Positions 22,901-33,764 of a stretch of DNA of 64,000 nt are shown piece after piece. This stretch comes from Rachicladosporium sp. CCFEE 5018 (taxonomy: Eukaryota > Ascomycota > Dothideomycetes > Cladosporiales > Cladosporiaceae), in assembly GCA_002077045.2 (NCBI GenBank), contig KZ111167.1, positions 416,211 to 480,210 on the forward strand, given 5' to 3'. Position numbers and translations under genes: made by a program. Each line of letters opens with the position of its first letter. Position 1 is the stretch's first letter. The notes below the pieces were generated by a model, which was not told the origin of the DNA, ran no database searches, and saw only the letters and a program-made list of their open reading frames with translations.

Positions 22901-25834
22901 TTCCGCTCCGCAGAAGTCGACTGCCACATCCGAGACTCCGGCGAGCTCGACTCGCAGGACGCTCTGGGCATGGTGACGTCATTGTCAAGTCTCAATCTAC
23001 ATAGCTTGACTTTCGCCCTGACCACCAGTAGTGGCAGCGGCGGGAATGACAAATCGGACGAGCTTGTTGAAAGTGCGAGGCATCTCCGGCAATGGGATGT
23101 AGCATCCTCGCAGCCTGCTACGACGAGTGGGGCACGGCTGCTACAAGTCTACCAGGACCTATCTCGCGCGAGTGATCGTACGCAAGCAACAGCTTGCGTC
23201 AATGCACTCACTCTGGCACATGCGTCAGATGCGATTGCTAATGGAGGCTCACAATTCGCAACTCAGCAATGGTACAGCACGCTTGCAACGCTGTCAGAAG
23301 TCTCTGAACTGGTGTCTTGCTCGAACCAGTCAGCAGTTGAGGAGCTGTGGCGCACTTGGCAGAAGCGACGGGAGTGGACCTCCCAGGCAGCATTCGAGGA
23401 CGTGCATGCAATGCTGGAGAACCGCCACACTGCTCTTAGCATTCTCGCAAGAAATACTGCACTGCGCGAAAATCTGCACATTCCTCTCAAGGAGGTGAGA
23501 CTCTACCAAGCTCAAGCTCTGCTCCAGTATAGCTCGCTTGCGCGTGCTCAGGGTGCCTTACAGACCGCGATCGGCGCAGCCAACGAAATCAATAACCTCG
23601 CAGCTGTTCTACGACCACTCGGTCTCGATATACAAGCAGCAGCTAAGCAGGAAGTCGCCACGGTCCTGTGGATCAGTGAAGAGCGGGTCACGTCCGTGAA
23701 AATGCTCCGCGACATCATCGGCGCGCCCGACACTGGAAGCAGCGCCATTCCTGTCGGTAGATCTGGACTACTGGCACAGCTGGGTCAGCAATTAGCCGAT
23801 GCGCGACTTCAGAAGCCCAGCGAGATCCTAGACACCTATTTGAAGCCTGCTGTTGCTCAATTGCCAAAATCTGCTCAAGGCGCTGAAGCTGGCACCGTGT
23901 ACTACACCTTCGCGTCTTTCTGCGACCAGCAGCTACAGCATCCAGCGAACATCGAGGACTTCAACAGAATAGTCACCATGCGTCAACGAAAACACGACGA
24001 GGTACAAGAACTCAAAGCACTAGCTAAGAAGGCAAGGAAGTCAGGATCAAGTGACGATCACGCCAGGCAATTGGGGCAGTCGTCGAGGTGGCTGAAGATC
24101 GATGAGGAAGAGCTCGAGAAACAGAAGCAGAGCCGACAGACATATCTACTACAGAGCTTGCAGAACTACCTCCTAACATTGCAGACCTCGAACGACTACG
24201 ACATGTGCATACTCCGCTTCTTCGCACTGTGGCTTGAGAATGCCGACTCCGTGGAAGCGAACATCCTTGTGGCCAAGTACATTCAGGGTGTGCCTTCGTG
24301 GAAGTTCGTGGCGCTCATGAATCAGATCATGTCTCGATTACAGAAAGACGACTCCAAATTTCAGGAGATCTTGCTGAAGCTCACCATACGCATGTGTGCC
24401 GCACATCCCTATCATGGCGTTCATCATGTGTATGTGTCTACTAACCAGGCCGCGAAGAGCGCAGCGCAGAAGGATCCGGATGCACTGCTACGGTTTGATG
24501 CAGCAATTGCGGTCCGCCAACAACTCGAGCGCGCAAACAAGGCCTTCTTCGTGAACCTGTTCAGTGCGAGTAGCTCGTATAAGGTACTTGCTACTCACAT
24601 GCTTGACCAACACGACAGGCAGCCTGGCAAGCGACCTTTGTCCAGTATCAACATTGCTCAGACCGTCGCACGCCGCACACCGAATCTCAAGGTACCACCG
24701 CCGACCATCGATCTGCCCCTACGACCTGATGGAGACTACAAGGATGTGCCTGTCATGGTGCGCTTCGAAGATAAGCTGCAGATAATGAGCGGCAACAGCT
24801 CACCCAAAGTGTTGACCGCATGGACCTCCGATGGTAGACAGTACAAGCTACTGTTCAAGAGCGGTGGTGATGATCTCCGCCAAGATGCTATCATGGAGCA
24901 AGTCTTTGAAGGAGTCAGCAACATGCTCAAGAAGCACAAGGCCAGTCGACAGCGCGGTCTGAAGATCCGCACTTACAAAGTCATACCAACGACAGCGCGC
25001 TCGGGCATCATGGAGTTTGTGCTCAATACGGTCTGCATCAACGAGTACTTGAGACCTACACATGACAAGTACTATCCCAGCGACATGAAGTACAGCAAAG
25101 CCACCGAGACGGTCCGAAGTGTGGCAGACCACTCAAATGAAACGCGCGTCAAAGAGTTCCGCAAAGTCTGCGATAACGTACATCCAGTCATGCGCCACTT
25201 CTTCCTCGAACGCTTCCAAGATCCTGATGAGTGGTTTGCGAAGCGCACCGCATATGCCCGTACGACCGCTTCGGTCTCCATGCTTGGCCACGTCCTTGGT
25301 TTGGGAGATCGCCACGGCCATAACATTATGCTTGACGAGCAGAGCGGCGAAGTAGTTCACATTGATCTTGGCATCGCGTTCGAGGCTGGCCGTGTGTTGC
25401 CAGTGCCTGAGCTCGTCCCCTTCCGCCTGACACGCGACATCATAGACGGCATGGGCGTTACGAAGACCGAAGGTGTGTTCCGTCGTTGCTGTGAGTTCAC
25501 CATGGACGCCATGCGCGAGGACAAGGACAGCATCATGACGCTTCTGAATGTGCTCCGCTACGATCCACTGTACACCTGGACGCTTTCGCCGCTTCGCGCA
25601 AAGCGCATGCAACAGCAGCAGGATGGTGGACAAAACGGCGATGCGGGCGACACGGCGGAAAGCTCGAAGAAAGGACAGCAAGATGCTGGAGAGGCTGACA
25701 GGGCGTTGTCGGTAGTGGAGAAGAAGCTGGCAAGGAATTTGAGCACAGCAGCTACAGTGAACGAGCTGATACAGCAAGCTACTGATGAGAGGAACCTGGC
25801 AACATTGTTTGCTGGATGGGCCGCTTGGTTTTGA
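16977..25834 (+). CDS. TEL1: Serine/threonine protein kinase Tel1 (ATM orthologue, 2 exons)
   Basis: Tel1/ATM is the PI3K-like kinase recruited by MRX to double-strand breaks and telomeres. Exon 1 (16977-17016) and a 50-nt intron (GTAAGC to TTGCAG) precede exon 2 (17067-25834), for 2935 aa. The spliced start reads MVQHGEVTLQSALDRVHEG and continues TRGEALADLKHILR. This matches the TAN motif at the N-terminus of Tel1 proteins and supports the spliced model over a later ATG at 17039. A long helical HEAT/FAT region follows. The kinase domain contains FKSGGDDLRQDAIMEQVF, the catalytic loop GLGDRHGHN near residue 2760 and HIDLGIAFEAG (the activation DLG). The last 30 residues, ending LATLFAGWAAWF, are the FATC domain. 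All key kinase residues are present. Confidence 0.95.
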
Positions 25835-26103
25835 GGAGTCGGACGAAGATACTACGAACTCGTAAGATCTCCCGAAGATGAACTCCGCTTCTCCGGATAT
25901 CTGCAAGGTGCAACGCTGCGGCTACATGTAGTTTGTGAGCTGTGTGACGCCGTTCGAGAAGTGTGAGTTCATCGGAGCCGAGCGAAGTCAATTCATTGGG
26001 AAAATTCAGAGCCCATGAAGTGTACTGACACGAGCCTGCATCCCACACACCAAGCGATGGAGGCTGTAGTGCACGTGTAATCATGAACGAATAAAAAAAG
26101 AAT
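25835..26103. other. Intergenic, TEL1 3' flank
   Basis: It holds the TEL1 3' UTR and, at 26093-26099, a seven-A run that is the T7 terminator of the minus-strand tRNA-like unit next to it. Nothing else recognised. Confidence 0.4.
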
Positions 26104-26281
26104 TGGACATTGGAGGATTCGAATCTTCGACTTCCCCTCAGAAGTGTAGAGCTCGACACCCAGCCCCTTTGCAGCCTTGCGTGCGGCCGATCAATCACAA
26201 GCGACGAGCGCAAGTGCGGCATGGGGAATCCCAGCAAGTGCACACCTCCGAGGGGCGCGCTACCATCTGCGCCAAATGCCC
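26104..26281 (-). tRNA. tRNA-like Pol III unit with long anticodon-loop insertion
   Basis: Read on the minus strand, GGGCATT (26281-26275) pairs with AATGTCC (26111-26105) across the acceptor stem. The D-arm contains TGGCGCAGATGG, a perfect match to the A-box consensus. Anticodon stem CCCCT pairs perfectly with AGGGG. The B-box region is GATTCGAATCC, though the T-stem has two mismatches. A T7 run directly follows the 3' end. About 112 nt sit in the anticodon-loop position and no T is at the U33 position, as in the units at 8426 and 9462. The architecture is shared, but the insert sequences do not look alike. Function unknown. Confidence 0.45.
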
Positions 26282-28018
26282 TCGATACAGATGAATTCGA
26301 GGTGCTGAATTCGTAAGTGAATCTCCCCACTTTCCACTCGTTATGTACTCTCTTCTTCTCTCCATGCAGTGCAGGTAGCATCTGCTGGTATCTCATTGCG
26401 GGTAAGTCGCAATCGAGAGCTGCCATAGTCATGCCTGCTGTCGTGACCGTACATGGCAGCTTCCTCGCGGCTCAGATGGTCATGGCTTCCACATGAAGCA
26501 TGCAACAGAGCGTACGCAGTTGCCACATAATTATCCTGCGGGTTGAGTCCATACGAGATAGATCGAGTACCACTCGCATACACATCCCAGATACGCCCAC
26601 CTCCGATGATTCGCTGTTTTTCTCCAGCCCACACCTGAACAGAACGCAGAATGAGATTTCACATTCTGCAGCGCAGCAACAACTCCGCACATTCGCGGAT
26701 GCCTGCATACGGAGCCTCTCGACAGACCCATCGAGATGAAGGCTGCGAGTTCGAAGCGATAGTCACATACCTACATGAACACGTCGAGCATCGACGGCCG
26801 AGATATGGTAGGGATGTTTGATGGCGACATTGGGACTATCTCTTTATCGAACGACCCAGTGTGATCGGCTGTGTGTGACACGCCGTAACTCTGTGCGAAC
26901 GCTTGTATACGGTCATCTTGGGGCTGGTCGCTATCGCTTCTGGACCATTGCTTCAGAGCCTGGTGTGAATCAAAGCCCTGGAGAGCAAGAGATACTGAAC
27001 AGCCGCATCGCACAGCGCACACATGCGCCAAAACGAACTGTGCGAGATTGGAACTCGTGACTTCGCCCATCCGGGACTGATGAGAATACCAAGTCACACT
27101 CGAAAGAAGCGACGGGCGCCACGCTCTGGGAGTGACGGTGCAGGCTCGAGGCCGCCAAGATTGTTCTACGTCTGGCGCAGCGGGAAGAGAGATCTATAGA
27201 AAGCATTACTGCAAGCCTGCGAGAGGATCGAACCCGTCACCTTGCTTGACCCACAAGCTCGCAAGCCACCAACGCTGTCAAAAAGTACGAGCTATAAAGG
27301 AGTCGGACCTTCGACCTCACCCAAGCCGGATGACAATGAAGCGCCGAGGCCACCCGTGAGGGTGGTCACGATGCCGCACTCTAAGGAGCAGCTGGCAGCC
27401 TATGCCGTACGGCGGCGGCGCCTGGGGGTCACTTCATCTCAGTACCGTGGGTATGTGATTCCACTACACCAACAGCCCTTATTGACGAGAACACCCGTGA
27501 ATTGACTATGACCACTTTCGAACGTCCCTAGCACCTCCTTAGACTGTCGGCCGCGCAGACGGGCAAGAGGCACCTCACTGACAACGATTCCATATCCCGT
27601 CCGATACTCTGACGGAGGGTAGCACGGGGATATGAACTTGTGTGACGTGGTCGGATCGTCGCTTGACTTACAATATGCATGATATCCAGCCACAATACCA
27701 AACAGTACGTAGGTGGGTTACTGAAGTGCGATTGATGGAGGGGAGTGCGTGGTGCAGCAGGGCCGCACCTTCTTCGCCAGTCCGTTCTGACTACATTGTG
27801 CTGTGAACTCTGCGCTCAGGCCTCCTCGAGCCATCTAAGCAGTCACGCCGCGCCGGGACACCACGACCACCTGTTGTACGCGTCAAGACCGCACGCTCTG
27901 CATCGAATCGCTACCAAGCCATACAGCAGCCTGCTCACCCCTCGGCCGTCTCAGCCGCCCTAGAGACAGTGCAGTGTGACCCCACCGCATCCGACGCTTC
28001 ACCACCGGCACCTCCAAG
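26282..28018. other. Gene-poor region with tRNA-derived fragments
   Basis: No convincing protein gene is present. Several isolated tRNA pieces occur. A minus-strand 5' half with A-box TGGTGTAGTGG lies near 27455-27480. B-box-like or T-arm-like sequences occur near 26745, 27030-27060, 27220-27240 and 27300-27320. None could be assembled into a complete cloverleaf. The region looks like accumulated tRNA debris between TEL1 and an F-box pseudogene. Confidence 0.35.
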
Positions 28019-28686
28019 ATGTCAGCCGCCATTACAGTTTTCACTCTCTCCGAGCTGGTCGAGCAGATCTTGTACCATGCCACTTTGGCAGACATCCTAC
28101 GATCACAGCGCGTAAACACAACCTTCAAGCACGTCATCGATGAAACGCCTCGCCTTCAGGAGAAGCTGTTCTTCAGAGCGATCAGACCCTACGACTCAAA
28201 GGGAAGTGAAGTCGAAGCAAAATGCAACGAGGTCTTGCTTCAGGCTTTCGGCGACCTTTAGTATTATTCGTTGAAGCATACCATCAAGTCCAAGACCACC
28301 ACCGACGTACGCTATGTAACAGATCAGGACTTCCACCTACACTTCACCTGCCCGAAAGGACCGGCGCAAGACCCTCAAGCCGGGCTCATGGCAGCGCATT
28401 GCTACTGAACCCCCCTCAGCATGAGGAAGTGTCTGCCACGGGAGCGGTGACAGAGTGGCGCACGGAAGGAAAGAGGACCAGAGGTCTTCACAGGTATCTG
28501 AACAAGAAGGAGAATCCGGCTCTACTCAAGGCGTTGAAGAAGTTGGTCGTTGAGATGCGGAAGCAGTCGCGCATCTTGAGTGGAGTAGCGCATCCGAACG
28601 ATCTGCTGGAGGAGGCAACTGCGAGTGGTGAAACGGGTGGCGAAGTGGAGTTGGCGCTCCGTCTGGCTGCCTCTCCGAACGTTTGA
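28019..28686 (+). pseudogene. F-box pseudogene
   Basis: It starts with MSAAITVFTLSELVEQIL, a good F-box, and continues ADILRSQRVNTTFKHVI and LQEKLFFRA. A TAG at 28259-28261 interrupts the frame after 80 codons, although the same frame then reads on through DQDFHLHF. The conserved RRKTLKPGSWQRIATEPP stretch appears in a second frame. The C-terminal GAVTEWRTEGKRTRG to MRKQSRILSGV appears in a third frame. One stop and at least two frameshifts make sequencing error an unlikely explanation. Its closest relative in the window is the broken gene at 7266-8063. Confidence 0.7.
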
Positions 28687-29003
28687 AGCTCAGTATGCGC
28701 TGTTGTAGGTTTGGCTACGGTAGTGTCATGCTACGTGCTGTGCGAGCGAGAGACTCGGTTGAGAAAGTTCACCAAGTTGCACAGATTAGAAGATCGTGCT
28801 TTCTCGACGAGTGGTGCAGTCAAATTGCCGATCGCCAGCGGGCTCAAGAGGCAATGGGAAGAAAGTCAAGTTTCTGGGGAAAGAAGAGAGGGCTTACAGT
28901 AGAACAGAGCCGTCACATTCAAGGCTTCATTGCCTCTCAGGAATTGCAGACGTCAGCGAGCTGCCCAAGCAAACCCTAGCGATCGTCAGCCATCACGTTT
29001 ATC
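28687..29003. other. Intergenic, no feature recognised
   Basis: About 320 bp between the F-box pseudogene and the SCC3 stop codon. Expected to hold the SCC3 3' UTR. Nothing else seen. Confidence 0.4.
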
Positions 29004-32000
29004 TTACGCCTTTAACCCCTCCTCCTCACCATCCTCAATCTCATCCTCCACCTCATCCTCCGCCACAATAGCGTTACTCTTCGCGCTCTTCTTACTCTTC
29101 GGTGCTGCCTTCACCCTCCCAACACCACCAGCCTTCGCCTTCTTCCCGCCCTTCGCCTTCCCCTCGACCCTGCCTTCCTCGAAGTACTCACAGACAGCCG
29201 CGAAGTTCTTACCAAGCTTCACCTTGTTACGCTCGATGCGCTTTCGTGCATCGGGCGTGATCGTGCCACCTAGTATGGCGATGACGAGACGACCGGTCAG
29301 GGCGCAGAGGCGTTCTTCTGCGAGCAGGGTGGCAAGCAGCTTGCTTTCGCGCTTTTGCTGCGAGGGACCTTGGGACTTTGATTGTGTGTTGCCGTCCTCG
29401 TCTTCGGAGTCAGACTCGGGATCGCTCATCGGGTCTTCGACTTCTTCGCCCTCTGTCTCGGTAGGATCTTCGACTTTGCGACCAGACAGCTTGGCGTAGT
29501 TCTTCTCTGCCGCTGCAAAGACTCGCAGGATCAGTGCCTCGGCCGTTGTGTCGAGCTCCATGCAGAGCACCGTGTAGTCGTCACTCGCTCCCGGCCGCGG
29601 CTTCAGACTCCTGAGAGACAGTGCAGCGGCATAGAGATCTAGCATATGCCCAGCTGCTGCAGCGCAAACTGCCTCACCAGGCTTCCTCGAGCCTAGAACG
29701 TCTTTCAAAGCATCAGAGATGTTATCTCTCCGCATGGCGAGAGCCTCAAGCTCCTCATACGTGGGCTCTGGAGCGGCGAGAGAAGTCATATTCTGAGCCA
29801 GGGTCTTTACTTTCCACTGAAAGTAGAACAGTGCTGACTGAGCGGCCAACAGTGCGATTTTGTCCGTGAGCACGGGATCGGCGGACGTCGCGGAGCCGAA
29901 GACAGCATAGCGGATGACGGCAATGATCGCGTCGATTGGCGCAGCCGCAGCGGAGCTTGCAGGGCTACTTTCGCCAGCAGCGTCGGCAGTAAGCTCAAGA
30001 GGAACGGCGCAGTCGGAGACCTCACTCAAATGCAGGATGCGTAGTAAGTTGCTCTGCAAAGCGGGTAGGTCTCGAGGCGGGTGCTTGCGGTCTTTGGCTG
30101 ACATTGACGGGGGTAGGATCTCCGAGAAGTTGCTGATCACGTCCGTCCAGAGGCTCTGAATCTTCTCGTCCGTCAACTCGTCAAGATCGCCGTGGGTCTT
30201 AGCGTGTAGTATAGCGTTGCTGGCAGGCGCGAGTACATTGTCGGTACCATGCGACATGAATTGCTTGCTAACATCGTCGAACAGTCCGCTGAGCGTGGCT
30301 GAATCTTGTCGCAATGCATGAAGAGCAGATGATGCAAAGATGGCTCCAATTCGCAGGACAGCGGCGGCAGCGTCGGGCGAGTCGCCATACTTTTTGAGTA
30401 GTCGGGGGATCGTGGAAGCGAGCGCAGTGGCAGATTCGTCCAAGTCATCTTGCAAATCACTCTTCTGCTTCTTCGTAAGCTTCGTCTTAGTCGAGGAGAT
30501 CTTCTCGGCTGTGTCGAGGAGATCGCGTTTCGCGGCAGTGTTCAGCACTGCGAGGAGCGCAATCTGCTCCTGCTCGGTAAGTGTCGCCTCTTCTTTGAAC
30601 TGCGCAAGCGTGTCATCACTAGCGCCGTTCGCAGCGCTCGCAGCGGGCTCGTACAGGAGATACCCAGCAAGCATCTGCCAATCCTGAACCTCCTTCATAC
30701 AGTCATACAGCGCTTCGGCAGCCTGCGAAAACCGGTTCTCAGCTCCCACCGCATGCAGCACGAGTCCAGCTTCGCCATGCTGGCGCTCGATCTGACTCGG
30801 CAGTGCTTGCTCGTTGTCATATATGCACAGCATCTCGGCCAGACACTTGAACTTCAGCCAAGCGGCTCTTGGAGCATCATAGCTATCGTCACTGACTTCG
30901 GGCAAACTCTCCTCCAAAGCTTCCAGCCCCCCGAGGTCGTCCAGCTTCGCGGTGTAGGTTTCGTGAATCGTTGCTGAGAGGAATGTAGAGACGGTCTTGC
31001 GTACTTTCAGATCTGCATCGAACACGAGCCGTCCGACAGCATCGATGTCATCTGGCTCGAGCAAGCCATGTTCACGCAGTAGATCCAGCAGATCAACGCC
31101 TAACGCTCGCACGTTCGACTCGGCGTCTGAAGTTGCGATCTCGACCATGCGTGATCTGAATCGGTCAGTGAAGTTCTTCAATCCTCCCACCATGTCTCGC
31201 AGCTTGTACAAGCGGATGAGCTGTTTCAGCACTTCGAGTCGTGTCGGGGCAGAAGTGTCACTAAGCAGCCAGCCCATGTATCGCAAGTGCGAGCCGTCAA
31301 AGAAGACACCAGGTACGGTCACCACCCAGTCGCCCAACGCTTCGACGCATTCGCGGCGAATGGCTGCGTCAATATCGCGGTATCGGTGGACGAACACTGT
31401 GTCAAACCAGTCTTTCAGCAGTGCCTCAACAAACTCCTGCACTTTGCCTGCCTCTTTCGCCTTGGCGTCCATGGCCTTGACGCGTTCCTTGTTGACATTC
31501 TTCTTCTGTCTCTCGCCATCGGCTTGCCTTCGGTCCTTTGCTGCCTTCTCCGTGGTATCTCGCGCCACTTCGCAGAGCGAAGTGAGGATCCCCAATGAGA
31601 CCACTGTCGCTGTGTGGCGAAACGGCCGATTTGCAGCAGTAGACATAGTCGAGAACCAGACTTGCAGATTCTCGATCAGCTCCGGCTGCATGTATAGCAC
31701 GTTATCTGCTGCAATGGACTTGATGAGTACATCCAGGAACCCAGTAACGCCGTGCTTGACTGTGGTGGCGAATTTGCCCTTCGCCATAAGCGGGTAATCT
31801 GTGGGATTCGAGGCCTGGTACTCCTCCATCAGATCCGTGATTCGACTCGTAACAGCATCCGGATCTTCAACATCATGCTCACTGACTTTGCTGTTGCAGC
31901 CAGCAGCTTTGAGCACGAAGTTGACCACTTGAGCCACGCCTTCGGCCTCGTTGTCTTGGAACACTTGTCGCCACTCGGTGGCAATCTTCTGCAGGTCCTC

Positions 32001-32441
32001 ATTGTGGGCAAAGACCTTAGCGAAAAGTCCACCCGCCTCCTCGGCGTCGAGTGTGTCGAGTTGCTTGGCTTTCTTCGGGGCGCGTTTCTTGACACCACGA
32101 ATCGGCAAGGTCGTCGCGCCGTTCACTCGTGGCTTCTTCGCGGCTGGCTTCTTCGTGATGGTCGTCCTAGCTTTTCGCGATCGCGCCTTCTGTTCGCGAA
32201 GCTCCTCTTCGTCGGGCTCGTCGTCGCTTTCAGGCGAGTCTTCGTCTGACACATAGTCTTCAGGCATCTGCACATCTCCATCATCGTCAGCCTCTTCGCC
32301 GTTCTCCTGTCGCTTCCGCTTGTTGGAGCCGGGGGCAGGTGAAGAGTTATAGAGTGTTTCTGGCTGCTTTCTGACGCGTCCAGATGCGCGGACTCCATTT
32401 GCGGCGTCTGCCGGTGAGGAAGGAGCTGACGACGAAGACAT
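29004..32441 (-). CDS. SCC3: Cohesin subunit Scc3/STAG (Irr1), complete copy
   Basis: Scc3/STAG binds the Scc1 kleisin and DNA and is needed for cohesin loading and sister chromatid cohesion. The protein is 1145 aa from the ATG at 32441; an in-frame ATG eight codons upstream (MPGRLLTN) is also possible. The N-terminal 130 residues are a disordered charged tail. The STAG/HEAT region follows, starting about EEAGGLFAKVFAHNEDLQ. It includes the stromalin conserved domain with FVHRYRDIDAAIRRECVEAL, LGDWV and HLRYMGWLLSD. The C-terminus is acidic then basic (KSKKSAKS) and ends DGEEEGLKA. No intron was found. It is divergent from the ureD copy at 32763. A second copy begins at the left edge of the window. 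Confidence 0.93.
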   Translation of the reverse strand: MSSSSAPSSPADAANGVRASGRVRKQPETLYNSSPAPGSNKRKRQENGEEADDDGDVQMPEDYVSDEDSPESDDEPDEEELREQKARSRKARTTITKKPAAKKPRVNGATTLPIRGVKKRAPKKAKQLDTLDAEEAGGLFAKVFAHNEDLQKIATEWRQVFQDNEAEGVAQVVNFVLKAAGCNSKVSEHDVEDPDAVTSRITDLMEEYQASNPTDYPLMAKGKFATTVKHGVTGFLDVLIKSIAADNVLYMQPELIENLQVWFSTMSTAANRPFRHTATVVSLGILTSLCEVARDTTEKAAKDRRQADGERQKKNVNKERVKAMDAKAKEAGKVQEFVEALLKDWFDTVFVHRYRDIDAAIRRECVEALGDWVVTVPGVFFDGSHLRYMGWLLSDTSAPTRLEVLKQLIRLYKLRDMVGGLKNFTDRFRSRMVEIATSDAESNVRALGVDLLDLLREHGLLEPDDIDAVGRLVFDADLKVRKTVSTFLSATIHETYTAKLDDLGGLEALEESLPEVSDDSYDAPRAAWLKFKCLAEMLCIYDNEQALPSQIERQHGEAGLVLHAVGAENRFSQAAEALYDCMKEVQDWQMLAGYLLYEPAASAANGASDDTLAQFKEEATLTEQEQIALLAVLNTAAKRDLLDTAEKISSTKTKLTKKQKSDLQDDLDESATALASTIPRLLKKYGDSPDAAAAVLRIGAIFASSALHALRQDSATLSGLFDDVSKQFMSHGTDNVLAPASNAILHAKTHGDLDELTDEKIQSLWTDVISNFSEILPPSMSAKDRKHPPRDLPALQSNLLRILHLSEVSDCAVPLELTADAAGESSPASSAAAAPIDAIIAVIRYAVFGSATSADPVLTDKIALLAAQSALFYFQWKVKTLAQNMTSLAAPEPTYEELEALAMRRDNISDALKDVLGSRKPGEAVCAAAAGHMLDLYAAALSLRSLKPRPGASDDYTVLCMELDTTAEALILRVFAAAEKNYAKLSGRKVEDPTETEGEEVEDPMSDPESDSEDEDGNTQSKSQGPSQQKRESKLLATLLAEERLCALTGRLVIAILGGTITPDARKRIERNKVKLGKNFAAVCEYFEEGRVEGKAKGGKKAKAGGVGRVKAAPKSKKSAKSNAIVAEDEVEDEIEDGEEEGLKA

Positions 32442-32762
32442 ATTGGTCAGAAGGCGGCCTGGCATATCGCGCGCTGCGAATGTTTTGCGAGAGATGCGTG
32501 GCGTATGAGTGCGATATACATGTATGTTGTAGATGAGATGAAGTTCAAGACGCGAACTCGACGCGTTCCAAGGCCCCACTTTGACTCTGATTACAGTGTT
32601 TGGCCGGCCGTACCGACTGGTGTGTGGAGATAAGACATCGCATTTGACATACATATATACCTGACGCATTACACTCAGAGCTGAGACGGAATCTAAGTTG
32701 GAAGATCGAAGACGGCTCCTTGCAACATGCTGCCTCGATAGCATCACGCCACGTGGACTTCA
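32442..32762. promoter_or_regulatory. Divergent SCC3/ureD intergenic region (contig 2 copy)
   Basis: Counterpart of 384-703, of nearly equal length. The GGCCGGCC stretch and the CATACATATATACC element are conserved, marking likely shared promoter sequence. Confidence 0.5.
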
Positions 32763-33764
32763 ATGTCCTCGCCCTTCAAGTCCTCCGCCTCTCAACCCGG
32801 CAATGGCTCCATCCATCTTGGCTTGCTGCCACCTAGCACTCCCAGGCTCAAGACATCGAGCTATCAGTATCCACTGAAGCTAGTCTCGCCATCGCCGTCT
32901 CATCTGCCAGATGAGGCTCAGACACTGGTCCATACGGTCTATCTCCTTACGTACGGTGGTGGTCTTGTAGCCGGAGATGCCATTGACCTCAATGTTACGC
33001 TCGATGCAACCACACGATTGGTCCTGCTCACGCAAGGCAGCACGAAGCTCTTTAAGTCTTCCGGCCGGGATGTGGTGAGCAAGCAGAGCATGAATGTCAC
33101 TCTAGCGCCCGGCTCAGCACTGTGCTACTTGCCCGATCCCGTTCAGCCGTTCGAGCAGAGCTGCTTCGAGCAGAAGCAGAGTTACACGCTGCTTCCGTCT
33201 GACAGCAACGGTCCGATAGGTAACCTCTGCGTGCTGGACTGGGTCTGCAATGGCCGGCCGGCTAATGGCGAAAATTGGTCCTTCCTGCGATATGGCAGCC
33301 GGAACGAGATCTACGTCGCTCAACCCGATGGCAAGCGCCGGCTGCTGCTGAGAGACAACATGCTCATGGATGACGGCGGTGTGACTAACTCCATTAAGTC
33401 TCGCATGGACAGCCAAGGTGTCATTGGCACATTGATCTTGCACGGCGCTTTGCTTACCAAGCTTGGTCACTTCTTCACGGATGAGTTCAAGCTGCTCCCT
33501 CGAATCGGAGGCAGGAAGTGGGATAGCGGGAGCGAGAGCGGGGACGAAGATGTCGATGAAGCTACGCAAAGGCGTGCAGTCAGGCAGCGAGAGGAGACCG
33601 CGGCAGGCGTGTTATGGTCAGCCGCTGCAGTCAGAGACTGCGTGGTAGTCAAGTTCGCGGCGCCAAGTGTGGAAGCTGGAAGGAGCTGGCTTCGGACGAT
33701 GTTGATGGAAGAGGGCAGCGTAGGTAGGTTGTTCGGTGAGCGGGCTTTGCTTTGCTTGCGATGA
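32763..33764 (+). CDS. ureD: Urease accessory protein UreD, complete copy
   Basis: 333 aa, one exon, the usual length for fungal UreD. It carries the full family pattern: LLTYGGGLVAGD, LTQGSTKLFKSSG, the DPVQPFEQSCF region, WVCNGRPANGENWSF, LRDNMLMDDGG, LILHGALLTKL and a C-terminal VVKFAAPSVEAGRSWL. UreD acts in the cytosol with UreF and UreG to load nickel into urease. It is the only complete copy in the window; the others (704-1529 and 43206-43752) are halves next to gaps. The start is supported by conservation of the ATG in both 5' copies. Confidence 0.93.
   Translation: MSSPFKSSASQPGNGSIHLGLLPPSTPRLKTSSYQYPLKLVSPSPSHLPDEAQTLVHTVYLLTYGGGLVAGDAIDLNVTLDATTRLVLLTQGSTKLFKSSGRDVVSKQSMNVTLAPGSALCYLPDPVQPFEQSCFEQKQSYTLLPSDSNGPIGNLCVLDWVCNGRPANGENWSFLRYGSRNEIYVAQPDGKRRLLLRDNMLMDDGGVTNSIKSRMDSQGVIGTLILHGALLTKLGHFFTDEFKLLPRIGGRKWDSGSESGDEDVDEATQRRAVRQREETAAGVLWSAAAVRDCVVVKFAAPSVEAGRSWLRTMLMEEGSVGRLFGERALLCLR

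Noticed and set aside
26500..27700. Transposon coding sequence or CRISPR-like repeats in the gene-poor region
   Set aside because: No transposase, reverse transcriptase or regularly spaced repeats are visible; only tRNA-like fragments.
28687..28979. 98-codon plus-strand frame after the F-box pseudogene
   Set aside because: No recognisable sequence and close to random expectation for this composition.
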